Shown here: piece by piece, positions 43,388-54,873 of the stretch
How positions within the stretch are numbered: the first letter of the stretch is position 1
How the letters are laid out: every line of letters starts with the position of its first letter
NCBI GenBank assembly: GCA_951802425.1
Contig: OX637799.1
Coordinates: 2,418,001-2,482,000 of the forward strand
Direction: 5' to 3'
Source of the DNA: Clavaria fumosa
Taxonomy: Eukaryota; Basidiomycota; Agaricomycetes; Agaricales; Clavariaceae
DNA length: 64,000 nt
The notes under the pieces: generated by a model
What the model was told of the DNA's origin: nothing
The model's database searches: none
What the model saw: the letters and a program-made list of their open reading frames with translations, nothing else
Translations under genes and position numbers: made by a program

Positions 43388-44725
43388 TCAACCAGCTAGC
43401 TTGGCTTTGTCAGGGTGGGCAAGGAAGAAGTCCCGGAGCAGCAGTGCTACGTTGGTGAGGTTCCTATGGGGCTCCCAAGTATTTTCCTCCACTGGATATC
43501 CCAACCACTTCACCAAGTACTTCACCCCACGCCCCACCTTCTTGACATTAAGGATTGCCTCCACATCGTACTCCAGGTGGTCATCTTCAATTGTAGGGGG
43601 TGGAGGGGGAGGTAGATTCTGGGAAGGGAAGGAAGGGGGATGGTATGGCATCAACAGCAACTCGTTGAAGACCCGATGGATGCGCCAGGCCTGAGGGAGC
43701 TTGAGGCGATACCCAGCAGGTCCCACCTTCTCCTCAACTGCAAAGGGGCCTGCTCTCTTGTTGTCAAGCTTTTTAGAGGGCCGGTCCATCTTCAGGTTTC
43801 TAGTATCCAGCCAGACCAGATCTCCCTCAGAGTACTCCCGACTTGGGCGTTTCCCCTTATCATAGCTCTTCTTCATCGCTGCCACTGCTTTCTCCATTGC
43901 CTCCTTGGCTGCTCTTCGGGACTCCGTGAGCTTAGCCATCCACTCATCCGCTGCCGGGTTCACCTCAGAAGGTGGGCGGAGTCCCCCATTCCAAGGGTGT
44001 CGTCCATAATCGAGGAAGAAAGGCGTCTGTCCTGTCGTGGAGTGCTCACGATTGTTAAGAGCAAACTCAGCAGTCGACAACCACTCAGCCCAATCGTCCT
44101 GGAGGTGGTCCACATAGGCCCGGAGATAGATCTCCATCTCCTGATTCGCCCGCTCTGTCTGTCCATCAGTCTGTGGGTGGAAGGCCATACTCAGGTTTGC
44201 CTTTACTCGGATCATAGAGTAGAACTCCTTCATGAACGGAGACACAAACTGGGAGCCTCGGTCACTCACAACCTTATGAGGGACTCCATGGTCGCGAAAC
44301 ACTCGATCCCGGAGGAGACGCGCTGCTTCAAGTCCTGTGAGGTCAAGTCCGATCGCCTCGAGCAGTGTCCGTTTTGTGAACTTGTCAACGATGACAAGGA
44401 TGGCATTATGTCCACGGGAGAGGGGGAGTGGACCGACTATGTCCCATGAGATCACTGACCAGGGACCATCAGGAACAGGGTGGGGGTGCAGTGGGGCAGC
44501 ACGCTTGGTACGGTCGGGCTTCGTCCACTGGCAGGTCTCACACCCCTGGGCATACCGATCTGCATCTTTCACCATGTCCAGCCACCAATAACCCTTCACC
44601 AGTGCCGCTCTCAACTTCTGGGGTCCAGGGTGTCCAGCAGCAGGGAGGTCATGCTCAAACTCGAGGACGGCCTCACGAGCTCCTAGGGGGACCCAAGTGA
44701 CTATCCCCTTTCGCCAGAGTCCAGC
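43388..44725 (-). pseudogene. Chromovirus C pol, integrase and chromodomain part
   Basis: Starts at the B insertion point (LWRKGIVTWVPLG). Shows HDLPAAGHPG ... CETCQWTK, WDIVGPLPLSRG, VVSDRGSQF, HPQTDGQTERAN and the chromodomain LEYDVEAILNVKK ... YLVKWLGYPVEENTWEP. It stops early at TGA 43390-43388 (LAG*), where the first element and B have CGA (LAGRDAQP). Confidence 0.92.
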
Positions 44726-45254
44726 TGTCAGTCCGAGTCCCTCACAGAAGCGAGAAGGGGAAAGAAGCTCGATTTCAACGTGAGGGCCTACACTCATTAC
44801 AAGGCGTTATATATACTGGGAGAAGGGGGCTGTGTAGGGAGTGAGTCATAAGTAAGAGGAACGAGGCTACGCGCTCTGTGTCGCGCAGGATAGGGGAGGC
44901 AACAAAGGGAAAAGGGGACGCCGAATAAGGAAGGTAGCGGTGAGGTACGAATGTGGGGAGGACGACAGAGGGAATGCTTGGCGCGGTCTTGGCTGCCCGA
45001 GGGGAGACCTCAATTAAGCCCGTTTAGGTTAGATTGGTTGATGGGGCATGTCAGAGGCATTTTAGCTGATCCGCCTCCATCACGAATTGCAAAGCGTGGG
45101 AAATCGCAAGGAACGTGGGTGGGGGCACGTGATGGGTGCTGGTCGCGGGCCTATAAGCGCCAGGGGGGTCGCGTGGTCCCGTACTCGGTCCTCGTAACTG
45201 GAACCTAGCACGTTGCGGACTTAGTGACGGCGGCTTACATAATGGATCCTGACA
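44726..45254 (-). repeat. Chromovirus B 3' LTR (529 bp)
   Basis: Plus-strand ends TGTCAGTCCGAG and GATCCTGACA, so the termini TGTCAG/CTGACA form a 6-bp inverted repeat. It differs from the 5' LTR at CCGAA/CCAAA, GCATG/GCACG, GCACG/GCGCG and ACATA/ACGTA. Confidence 0.95.
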
Positions 45255-45265
45255 TGGCCCCCTCC

Positions 45266-48200
45266 TCAAGGCTGGGCGTCTCGACCGGCCAATCGCGCCT
45301 TATCCGGGTGTTTGAGGAAGAAGTCGCGGAGGAGAATTGCGGTGTTGGTAAGGTTCTGGCGGGGTTCCCAAGTATTCTCTTTGATGGGGTAGCCTTGCCA
45401 CTTTACCAGATACTTCACTCCTCGTCCTACTTTCTTCACATCCAGGATCTCTTCGACCTCATACTCCAAATGGTCGTCGTCGATGGTCGGGGGGGGCGGA
45501 GGTGGTCGGGCTTGAGAAGCGAAAGAAGGAGGGATGAACGGGGTGAGGAGCAACTCATTAAATACGTCATGGATTCGCCAGGCCGGGGGCAGCTTGAGGC
45601 GATAACCAGCTGGCCCCACCTTCTCTATGATGACGAAGGGTCCAGCGCGTTTGTTGTCGAGTTTCTTGTTTGGGCGGACCATTTTCAGGTTTCGCGTGTC
45701 GAGCCAAACTAAGTCTCCCTTCCCATACTCGCGGCTGGGTCGTTTTCCGCTGTCGTAGCTTTTCTTCATTGCTAGCGTGGCTTTCTCCATGGCTTCTTTG
45801 GCAGCACGTCGCGACTCTTCCAACTTCGCCATCCACTCGTCTGCAGCTGGGTTCACTTCTGTCCGCGGGTGTATACCTCCATTCCAGGGGTGTCGGCCGC
45901 AGTCCAAGAAGAAGGGTGTATAGCCTGTCGCGGAGTGTTCCCGGTTGTTCAACGCAAACTCTGCTGTGCTCAACCACTCTGCCCAATCATCCTGGAGATG
46001 GTCGACATATCCTCGCAGGTAGGTCTCGATCTCCTGATTTACTCGCTCTGTTTGTCCGTCAGTTTGGGGGTGGAAGGCGGTACTCGGGTTAGCCTTTATC
46101 CCAATCATCCGGTAGAATTCCTTCATGAATCGAGAGACGAATTGTGGGCCACAGTCGCTGACAACCTTCTGGGGAATTCCGTGGTTCCGGAATACTCGGT
46201 CGCGGAGGATCCTCGCAGCTCCCAGGCTGGTCAAGTTGAAACCGATCGCTTCGATGAGAGTGTGCTTGGTGAATTTGTCTACGATTACAAGGATGGAGTC
46301 GAACCCGCAGGACTGTGGTAACGGTCCTACTATGTCCCAGCTGATCGCCCACCATGGGCCGTTTGGGACTGGGTGCGGGTACAGAGGCGCGGCGCGTTTG
46401 GTTCGATCGGGCTTGGTTCTCTGGCAACCTTCGCACCCGGATACGTACTTCTCCACATCCTTCACCATCTCGGGCCACCAGTAGGCCTTGACCATTGCGG
46501 CTTTCATTTTCTTTTTTCCGGGGTGTCCTGCGGTGGGGAGGTCATGTTCATAGTTGAGCACCACCTCGCGAACGCTCGCGGGTATCCACACGGTGTTGTT
46601 TCTCCACCAAAGCCCGAGGCGGTCTTGCGTCCAACTGTCATCAATCTCCGTGGGCTTCGTGACATATTCCGCGCTCTTTTTCTGGAGGAGCGTCTCCATT
46701 TCCGAGGTAAAGCTGGTGCGGACGTTCATGTCAGCGGGGAGCATCTGGACAGGGGCATCTTCTTCGGCAGCGTCTCCGTAGTCTGGCCTTCGCGAGAGGG
46801 TGTCGGCTTTGGTGTTGCTCTTGCCCGTCCAATACTTGATTTCAAAGTCAAAACTTTGGAGTTCTCCGTACCAGCGTACCTGTCGTGGCTTCAGTTTTTG
46901 GGGCTTTCTGAAGTATTGCAGGTTGGCATGGTCTGTCCAAATCTCGAAGGTCTTGTCCACTCCCACTAGATATGCTCTCCACTCTCTTAGAGCCCTGATG
47001 ACCGCGAGGAGTTCTTTGTCGTAGACATCATAGTTTTTCTCGGCAGCTGTGAGGGCCTCGGAGATGTAGTCGACCGGTCTCCAGGTTCCATCAGGCTGCT
47101 GCTGCGAAAGAACACCACCCGTCGCGAGGTTACTCGCATCCGTTTCTACCTTCCATCTGCCCGAGTCCTGGGGTAGGGCGAGGACTGGGGCTGAGACAAG
47201 CGCTCCTTTCACATCCAGGAAGGCCGTGACCTGTTCGCTCTGCCAACACCAGGGGACGTTGCCGGTGAGCTTAAACAGGGGCTTGGCTCGCGTGGACAGG
47301 TTGGGGATGAATCTCCGCAAGTGGTTGACCATTCCCAAGAAGCGCTGGAGTTCTTTGATGTTTCGGGGCACTGGCCAGTTTCGGATAGCTTCTGCCTTGG
47401 CCGGGTCGTGCTCGAGGCGATTATGCGAGAGCCTGAGCCCAAGGTAGAACACCTCAGCCTTCTCGAACTCACACTTGCTTAGCCAGAGGCATAGCCCATT
47501 TTCACGGAATCTCTGCAGTACCCGATCCATCCAGTAGCGGTGGGTCGCGAGGTCGTCTGCGAAGATGATGACGTCATCGATGTACGCGAGTACGTGTCCG
47601 CTGGCGATCTCCTCTCTCAGGATGTGGTTCATGAACCTCTGGAAGGTCGCAGGGGCATTCTGGAGTCCGAACCACATTACCGTAGGTTCGAACAAACCTC
47701 GCGATGTTAGGAACGCGCATCTCTCCTGGTGCCCCTCCCACAACCTCATGGACGGAAATCCCCCCTTCGCATCGATCTTGGAGAAGATCCTGGCTCCACG
47801 CAGCTTGTCTACACAGTCGCGGATGCGTGGCAACGGGAACTTGTCTTTGATCAAAAATGAGTTGAGGCGCGAGTAGTCGATGATCGGTCGGAGTTTGTCC
47901 TTTTCTTGCTTAAAGAAGAACGGACTGGCATAGGGCGATTTGGAGTGTCTTATCCTTCCTGATGCGAGCTGTTCGTCAATCCACCTATTCATCTCAATCG
48001 TCTCTTCTCTCGTCAGCGAGTACAGTTTGGAGGATAAGTGGCCCGGGTCCTCGCGGAACTCGATCTTAATGTCAAAATCGGGTCGCGGTTTAGGTAACTC
48101 GTCCCACTTGGCTTCACTAAAGACCGTTGGGTATAGTGACGGCCAGTCAGGCATGTCTCCGGTGTCCGAAAAGCGGATATCCATGGTTGTTCGCAGTGCA

Positions 48201-48813
48201 TTGTCCCAATCACTGCTCCTTGGGTAGGCCCAGGGACTCGTGAGGAGCGGGTCGAGGTGGCAACTCGCGGGGCAGCGTTTGAAGGAGACCTTCCCCAGTG
48301 GCCAATCGATCTCCGGGTTGTGTTTGGATAGCCAGTCGTGTCCCAGGATGATCTTGTGCGACTTGGCTGTTCCGAGCAAGAAGTGTATTCTCTCTTGGTG
48401 GTCCCCTATGGTCAACAGGAGGTCGATGCCGTAGCGAATAGGCCCGCTTTTGTTTGCCGATCCATCCACATTGTATACCTTGATCAGGTTCTGCAGCGGC
48501 ACAGGTTCTAGTCCAAGCTCCCTGCACCAGGCTAGGTCCATGAAGCAGTTAGTACATCCCGAATCGATCAGGACTTTAACGCCTCCCCACTCAGCCGTGG
48601 TTAGAGTCTCAAAGTGCGCCGGTAGGGTCAACTCTCTCTTTCGCTTCTTTGGTTTCTCCTCCGCGACTTTTGTTGTTCTGTTGTCCTCAAGTTCATTCGC
48701 GCTCCGGGCATGTCTCCGTTGCAAGATCGTGTATTTGGGTATACTTGCTACGGGTACAGGGGTGGGGGCGGGAACGAGACTTGTACTGTTACAGAGACGC
48801 CAGTTCGGACTTA
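45266..48813 (-). CDS. Chromovirus B pol polyprotein
   Basis: Open without stops to TAA 45268-45266. The frame extends upstream past 48724 and overlaps the end of gag in the -1 frame, so no pol start codon is needed. Domains: protease VLIDSGCTNCFMDLAW, RT LAYIDDVIIFADD (about 47584), RNase H KVETDASNLATGG, integrase zinc HDLPTAGHPGKKK ... CEGCQRTK, core WDIVGPLPQS, VVSDCGPQF, HPQTDGQTERVN, chromodomain LEYEVEEILDVKK ... YLVKWQGYPIKENTWEP. All catalytic residues I can check are present. It makes cDNA and integrates it; the chromodomain should bind a methylated histone. Likely functional. Confidence 0.93.
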
Positions 48814-49881
48814 CTGCGTCTCTCCTCCAAAATCCTGCTCCTGGGTGGGAGCCGGCGGGAGCTGTTGTTGGTGTTGCTGGGCCTGTGGGGCACCAGCCAT
48901 CTGCCTTTCTCTCTCGTAGATCGCGAGCCTGTCGCGAAGTAGCGCGAGTTCGTTCTCATATTCTTCCACTTCTACTGGGCCAGGGACCATCGCATGTACC
49001 TGCGGCCTCGGGACATAGGGTCGCGAGTCCGGGAGGTGGCAGTTGCGGGCAATGTGTCCTACCTGGCCACAGCGGAAGCATCGACGCTTGGCCGCAGGAG
49101 CTCGCGTCTGGTCTACGATCATCCGGTCACCGGCACCAGCGGGACGGGGCATGATCTGTGGAACAGGAGCGCGTTGCTGCTGTTGTGGAGCGGAGGGGAA
49201 GCGAGGCGCGGGTCGTGGGGGGTTCTGGTTCGGATAGCGCGGGGGTGTAGGCAGCGGTCGCGACTGTTGGAACTGAGGCGGGGCCGGGCGGCTGGCGTTC
49301 TGCTCGCGGATGATCGCGTCAAGCCGTCGTTGCTGAGCGTCCAGGGTCTCGACCAGATGCTTCCACTGGGCATAGGTAACTGGCATGGGGTTGAAGTTGT
49401 AGACCCGCGTGGTCAACCTCCGGTTGAGATTCGTCTCCAGCCAGTGGATGAGCACGTCAGAGTCGTCGACCAGGTCCAGTTCCGCCTTGCGCATCAGCGT
49501 TTCGAAAAGGGCGAAGAACTCTGCGGCTTCCAGTGCTCCCTGTTTCAGCTTCGCTATGTCGTTTAGGGCGGTCGCAGTAATGTTTGGGTCGTCGAAGGCT
49601 CTCCGCAGATCCACAACGAAATCTTCCCAAGTTCCTGCCACTCCAGCATTCAGGATCTCGTCACCTCGCATGTTCGCCCATTCCACAGCGAACCCTTCTC
49701 CTGTAATCTTACTCAGCGCAAATAGGATCTTGTTCAGGTCACTGGCATAGAGCCCCTGGTTTCCCAGGAACTGTAGTCGGAGGGACCTGAGGAAGGTCCG
49801 GAAGTTCTTCTTGTTTCCATCAAAAGAGGGAACGGCTAGGTCCAGCCTCGGCATTGGGGCTGCGGGGACGGCGTCCGCCAT
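48811..49881 (-). CDS. Chromovirus B gag (356 aa)
   Basis: ATG 49881 (MADAVPAAPMPRLDLAVPSFDG) to TAA 48813-48811. Capsid-like helical region (FLRSLRLQFLGN, AEFFALFETLM, LIHWLETNLNRRL), Pro/Gln-rich linker, then knuckle C268-X2-C271-X4-H276-X4-C281. The frame is also open upstream of the ATG through a Pro-rich stretch that overlaps the 5' frame. Pol follows in the -1 frame. The stop lies inside CAGTAAGTCC, where GTAAGT also resembles a splice donor. Confidence 0.92.
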   Translation of the reverse strand: MADAVPAAPMPRLDLAVPSFDGNKKNFRTFLRSLRLQFLGNQGLYASDLNKILFALSKITGEGFAVEWANMRGDEILNAGVAGTWEDFVVDLRRAFDDPNITATALNDIAKLKQGALEAAEFFALFETLMRKAELDLVDDSDVLIHWLETNLNRRLTTRVYNFNPMPVTYAQWKHLVETLDAQQRRLDAIIREQNASRPAPPQFQQSRPLPTPPRYPNQNPPRPAPRFPSAPQQQQRAPVPQIMPRPAGAGDRMIVDQTRAPAAKRRCFRCGQVGHIARNCHLPDSRPYVPRPQVHAMVPGPVEVEEYENELALLRDRLAIYERERQMAGAPQAQQHQQQLPPAPTQEQDFGGETQ

Positions 49882-50695
49882 TTCGGGTGCGGGCGAGGGC
49901 GGCGGCGAGGGTTCTGGCGGCGATGGATTCGTGGGTTGGGGTCGCGGTTCCGGCTCTGGAGTCGCAGGTGATTGTGGTGGTGGTGGTGGCGACGGTGCTT
50001 GCCGGGCTAGGCGCTCGTCTAAACTCGCGAAGTCTACGGGGGGTTTGGTATGAACTGGTGGTGCTGGGGGGAATGGGGTTGATAGGACGGGGGATGAAAG
50101 CGAGGGGTCGGTATTTGTGGACGATGAACTGTTCGACTCCGAGGAGGGTAAGCTCTGTCTGGATCTCCACGGAAACGTACGTGGGTTCGTTCGTCGACTC
50201 GTCGTTGTCGCTGTTTATGTAGTCCTCGAGGTCGTCGAGGTTAACGTCGATGGTGCTGTGTGCGGGCGATCTCGTGCCTGAGGTCGCGGAGTCTGGTAAT
50301 GCAATTGCTAGGGCTTCTCTCAATCTCTGCTCTCGTCTGCTCTGTTCTTGTGCGTATAGCCTTCCGAAATAAGGCGCGAGTCTTCTTTCCTCCTCAATAA
50401 TCCACAATTCGAAAGGGCGTAGCTCTCGCGGTCTCAGTACCGCAGTTTCCGTCTCTGAGACGTCGGATTCCGTCGGTGTGTCTGGGTAGAATTCAGTTCG
50501 TACGCGAGTATCAAAGCACCTCGCCCAATATTCGTCTTCTCCAAAGTCCAGGACCGTGGTGAGCCACTCGTCCGTTATGTCCTCGTTACGCGTTGGATAC
50601 GCCAGGGTGATTCTCTCGTCGTTCTGTTGCACATGACGGGCAGGGGGTAAAGAGAAAGCTAGGCCAACCGGGGGTTGACAGGGTCGAGGTAGCAA
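49820..50695 (-). CDS. Chromovirus B extra 5' open frame (up to 291 codons, unknown)
   Basis: A stop-free frame between the leader and gag, overlapping the gag start by 62 nt in another frame. It has no early ATG; TTG or a frameshift/fusion would be needed. The sequence looks protein-like: WLTTVLDFGEDEYWARCF, FELWIIEEERRLAPYFG, an acidic segment DLEDYINSDNDE. A and C have no counterpart. It could be an N-terminal gag extension joined by frameshift, or a separate protein. I do not recognise it. Confidence 0.5.
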   Translation of the reverse strand: MLPRPCQPPVGLAFSLPPARHVQQNDERITLAYPTRNEDITDEWLTTVLDFGEDEYWARCFDTRVRTEFYPDTPTESDVSETETAVLRPRELRPFELWIIEEERRLAPYFGRLYAQEQSRREQRLREALAIALPDSATSGTRSPAHSTIDVNLDDLEDYINSDNDESTNEPTYVSVEIQTELTLLGVEQFIVHKYRPLAFIPRPINPIPPSTTSSYQTPRRLREFRRAPSPASTVATTTTTITCDSRAGTATPTHESIAARTLAAALARTRNGGRRPRSPNAEAGPSRSLF

Positions 50696-50702
50696 GGGGT
50701 GG

Positions 50703-50712
50703 ACGTTGAAAT
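50703..50712 (-). promoter_or_regulatory. Chromovirus B self-priming primer site
   Basis: In sense, ATTTCAACGT begins 2 nt after the 5' LTR. It is the exact complement of ACGTTGAAAT at 50770-50761 in the LTR, which starts about 34 nt after the TATATATA box (50804-50797). This implies an RNA 5' end at about 50770. Confidence 0.72.
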
Positions 50713-50714
50713 TG

Positions 50715-51243
50715 TGTCAGTCCGAGTCCCTCACAGAAGCGAGAAGGGGAAAGAAGCTCGATTTCAACGTGAGGGCCTACACTCATTACAAGGCGTTATA
50801 TATACTGGGAGAAGGGGGCTGTGTAGGGAGTGAGTCATAAGTAAGAGGAACGAGGCTACGCGCTCTGTGTCGCGCAGGATAGGGGAGGCAACAAAGGGAA
50901 AAGGGGACGCCAAATAAGGAAGGTAGCGGTGAGGTACGAATGTGGGGAGGACGACAGAGGGAATGCTTGGCGCGGTCTTGGCTGCCCGAGGGGAGACCTC
51001 AATTAAGCCCGTTTAGGTTAGATTGGTTGATGGGGCACGTCAGAGGCATTTTAGCTGATCCGCCTCCATCACGAATTGCAAAGCGTGGGAAATCGCAAGG
51101 AACGTGGGTGGGGGCACGTGATGGGTGCTGGTCGCGGGCCTATAAGCGCCAGGGGGGTCGCGTGGTCCCGTACTCGGTCCTCGTAACTGGAACCTAGCGC
51201 GTTGCGGACTTAGTGACGGCGGCTTACGTAATGGATCCTGACA
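50715..51243 (-). repeat. Chromovirus B 5' LTR (529 bp)
   Basis: Same ends as the 3' LTR. TATA box near 50797-50804 in sense. Next to target duplication CCAGC. Confidence 0.95.
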
Positions 51244-51248
51244 CCAGC

Positions 51249-54200
51249 ACGATCTCGTGTCCACTCATCATCAAGCTCCTCCGGCTTCTGTATGTGTACC
51301 GTGCTATTTTTCTGGAGTAGCGTCTCCATTTCTGATGTGAATGACACACAGACTTCTATTTCTGGGAAAACCTGCACCGGTGCATCCTCCTCCACCATCT
51401 CTCCATAGTCTGGTCTCTGGGAGAGTGCATCTGCCTTTGTGTTTGACTTGCCAGTGCGATACTTGATCTTGAAGTCAAAGCACTGGAGCTCCCCAACCCA
51501 ACGAACCTGCCTTGGTTTCAACTTCTGGGGCTTCCGGAAGTACTGGAGGTTTGCATGGTCCGTCCAGATCTCGATCGTCTCCTCTGCTCCAATGAGGTAT
51601 GCTTGCCACTCGCGAAGTGCCCAAATCACAGCCAAGAACTCCTTGTCATACACATCGTAGTTCTTCTCAGCTGCAGTGAGGGCCTTGGAGATTAGTCAAC
51701 AACTCTCCAGGTTCCATCCATCTGCTGCTGCGAGAGCACTCCACCAGTTGCCAGGTTGCTCGCATCTGTCTCTACCTTCCATCTCCCTTTGTCCTGAGGC
51801 AGAGCCAAGACTGGGGCCGATACGAGTGCCTGGCGGAGATCTCGGAAGGCTGCTTCCTCCTCCACCTCCCATTTCCATGGAACATTCCCAGTCAGCCGGA
51901 AGAGTGGCTTTGCCCAGGCAGAAAGATTCGGGATGTGCCGGCGGAGGTAGTTCAGCATCCCATTGAACCTCTGGACATCCTTCACATTCTTAGGACGTGG
52001 CCAATCTCGGACTGCCACACCCTTGGCCGGATCATGCTCTAGTCTGTTGTGGGAGATCTTCATCCCCAGGAAGATGATCTCACTCTTCTCAAACTTGCAT
52101 TTACTGAGTTTGAGACACAACCCATTCTCTCCAAACTTCCTCAAGACCTGATCCATCCAGTACCGGTGTGTAGCCAAGTCCTCTGCAAACACAATGACAT
52201 CATCCACATAGGCCCTCACATGTCCTCCTGCAATCTCCTCCCTCAACACATGATTCATGAAGCGTTGGAAGGTAGCAGGGGCATTCTGCAGTCCAAACCA
52301 CATGACAGCTGGTTCGAAGAGTCCACGGGGTGTCAGGAAGGCACAGCAGTGCTGGTGCTCGGGCCAGACCTGCATAGATGGGAAACCTCCCTTTGCATCA
52401 ATCTTAGAGTAGATCGACGCTCCTTTAAGCACATCCACTGTGTCTCGGATGCGGGGGAGGGGGTACTTGTCCTTGATCAGGTGTGCATTCAGCCTCGAGT
52501 AGTCGATGATTGGCTGCAGCTTGTCCTTCTCATGTTTGAAGAAGAAGGGGCTGGCATACGGGGATTTCGAGGGCCGGATTCGTCCAGAAGCAAGCTGCTC
52601 ATCCACCCAACGGTTCATCTCCACCATCTCCTGCCGTGTCAAAGAATACAGCTTGCAAGAGAGGTGCTCAGGGTCCTTTTTGAACTCGATCTTAATATCG
52701 AAGTCTGGTCGGGAGCGGGGAAGTTCATCCCACTTCGCTTCACTAAACACCAAAGGGTAGCGGCTGGGCCAATCGGGGGTAGGGCCAGAGTTGGGAAAAC
52801 AGGTGTCCAGAATACTCGTGGATGCGAGGGTACTCGTTTTCAGGGGTGCAGAGGCTCGAGGGGATGGGGAACACTGTGGGGGGCAGCAGGTAAGGCTCAG
52901 CTCTGCCTTCTGCCAGTCGATATCCGGGTTATGCCGCTTGAGCCAGTCATGCCCAAGGATGACCTTGTGGGACTGGGTCTTTCCCAGCAGAAAGTGGATC
53001 CGCTCCTGGTGGTCACCAACTCTCACCAGCACCTCTATCCCATACCGGACCTTTCCATTCCTGTTCTGTGTCCCATCCACATTATACATGGTGATTGGGT
53101 TCAGCAGGAGAGATGGCTCCAGTCCCACTTCTTTCGCCCACTCCAAATCCATGAAGCAGTTGGTGCACCCTGAGTCGACAAGGGCCTTCATTGTGGTCCC
53201 TTTGCCAGTGCTGAAAGCCTCCAAGTGCACCTGGATGGCTAGCTCTCATGGCACATGTTTCTGCACTTCTGGCCGCACTCTGGTTAGGCGCTCTGCCAGT
53301 CTCACTTCCTCCTTCACCTCAGCCCCAATTCGGGTATGTCTCCGCTGCAAGATAGTATATCGGGGTATACTTGCAGCAGGCACAGGGACAGAAAGGGGGC
53401 TGGCACACTTCTTCTCCCCAGTGGGAGTCCTCCTCTCTCTCTCACACAGCTCTATGCAGGCTCGGAGCTGTGCAATCTCTTTCTCATATCCCTCCGCCAT
53501 TTGGGGGGCACATGGTGCTGCCCAGGTTTGGGCCCTTGGGACCTGCAGACGCGTATCAGGCAGGGGGCAGAAATGGACAGCATGGCCAGTCTGGTGGCAT
53601 CAGAAACAACATCTCTCATCAGCAGGGGCCCATCCTCGGGCCATGGCCACATCCAGAGTACACAGCAGAGGCATCACAAGAGGTCGCGAAACGGTCACGG
53701 CAGGTCGCGGTAGGGTTGCGGTGGGTCGCATGGGGGTCACAGTGGGTCGCAGTGTCTGTTCTGTGAGTATCCCATCCAGTCGCCTTTGCTGGGCATCAAG
53801 CCTCTCAGCCAGCACCTTCCATTCTCCATATGTCTCTGGCATCAGGGAGACACCATAGATTCTCTCCACCAACCTCCTACTCAGGTTCAACTCCAGCCAA
53901 TGGACTAGGATTCCTGAGTCCTTCTCTGCACTCAACTTCGCCCATCAGAACAGTGTCTCGAATTTCACAAAGAACTCTGGTGCTGTCATGGCACCCTGTT
54001 TCAGCCCTGCAATATTGGCAAGGGCAGTTGCATGGTCATTCGGGTCATCGAATGCACACTTCATCTCCTCCACAAACTCTGCCCAGGTTCCGGCCTTGCC
54101 ACTACCCAGGATCTCTTCTGCCTTCATATTTGCCCACTCTGCAGCAAATCCTTCTCCAGTAATTTTGCTCAGAGCAAAAAGGACCTTCACCAGGTCCACA

Positions 54201-54304
54201 GCATAGACAGTCGGGTTCGCCATAAACAGGAGGCGAAGGGATCGGAGGAACATACGGAAGTTCCTTTTCTGCCCATCAAAGGGGGCAACAGCTAGGTCCA
54301 GCAT
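51249..54304 (-). pseudogene. Chromovirus C gag-pol, gag to RNase H
   Basis: ATG 54304 (MLDLAVAPFDGQKRNF) follows a deletion of about 40 bp relative to A. TGA codons at 53947, 53602 and 53248 match Arg CGA in A. A 2-nt loss near 51694 (GACTAATC for GACTATATC) shifts the frame after WRVVD. Recognisable: knuckle, ALVDSGCTNCF, AYVDDVIVF, KVETDASNL and the RNase H to DEWTRDRAG, where B interrupts. Joined to 43388-44725 it forms the full pol. Confidence 0.9.
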
Positions 54305-54873
54305 TCTGTAGCACTGTAAAATAAAATTCTGGGCCTTCGGCACTCAGGATTTCTTCGATCTCTTAACAGTCCTGTCCTCTTAGGCTGCTCTTCTGTGTAC
54401 TTATGTACCTATAGAACTCTTATTCTATGAAACTATTGGTAGCGTGGGGCCCAAATGGTGTCCCAGGTGGTCGCTCCACAACTCCTAATGAGTTGCCCGT
54501 GCGCCCTTCTGACAATGGTCACAGAGCAAGGGCCCTGTCCACTGGACCAGGAAACTGCAGAAAGACTATGTAGGGGCCTTTCCTTGCCCTGTACACTACA
54601 CGATTCACTGGTACGTAGCTGTAAAACAAAGTTCCGGGCCTTGGGCACTCGGTATCACTTGGGGAGGGTCACAGTTGACTTCCTCCTGGTCTGGTCACGT
54701 GTATCTACACACAGTAAAACTTTTGCGCGGTTCTGTTACACACCGCGGGCAGGGTAAAGGAGAAGAGGATGATAGGGGCTGAGCTGTGACAACGTGTCAC
54801 AGTTTGAAATTAAGGGTCCAGGCTAGCCGGGTTAGGACACGGGGCTAGGGTGGACAGGCGGATCTTAGTATTA
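54305..54873 (-). other. Chromovirus C leader and self-priming site
   Basis: Untranslated leader like that of A, with the same hairpin near 54784-54802. The primer site (AATACTAAGAT in sense, plus strand 54862-54872) complements ATCTTAGTATT in the 5' LTR (54919-54929), exactly as in A. Confidence 0.72.

Larger units (their letters stand above)
44726..51243 (-). mobile_element. Chromovirus B: youngest and most intact element (6518 bp)
   Basis: Identical-length 529-bp LTRs differ at four positions, all at CpG. Target duplication CCAGC at 44721-44725 and 51244-51248. Carries an extra 5' frame, gag and pol without stops. Purine tract in sense GAGGAGGGGGCCA before the 3' LTR; self-priming site after the 5' LTR. 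It is nested inside C, which is inside D, so it is the last arrival in this stack. Confidence 0.96.

Noticed and set aside
52049..53173. 374-codon plus-strand frame, and similar frames near 32633-33658 and 52791-53858
   Set aside because: They lie antisense to gag-pol of A and C, and arise because the sense pol has few codons whose complements are stops. No family features.
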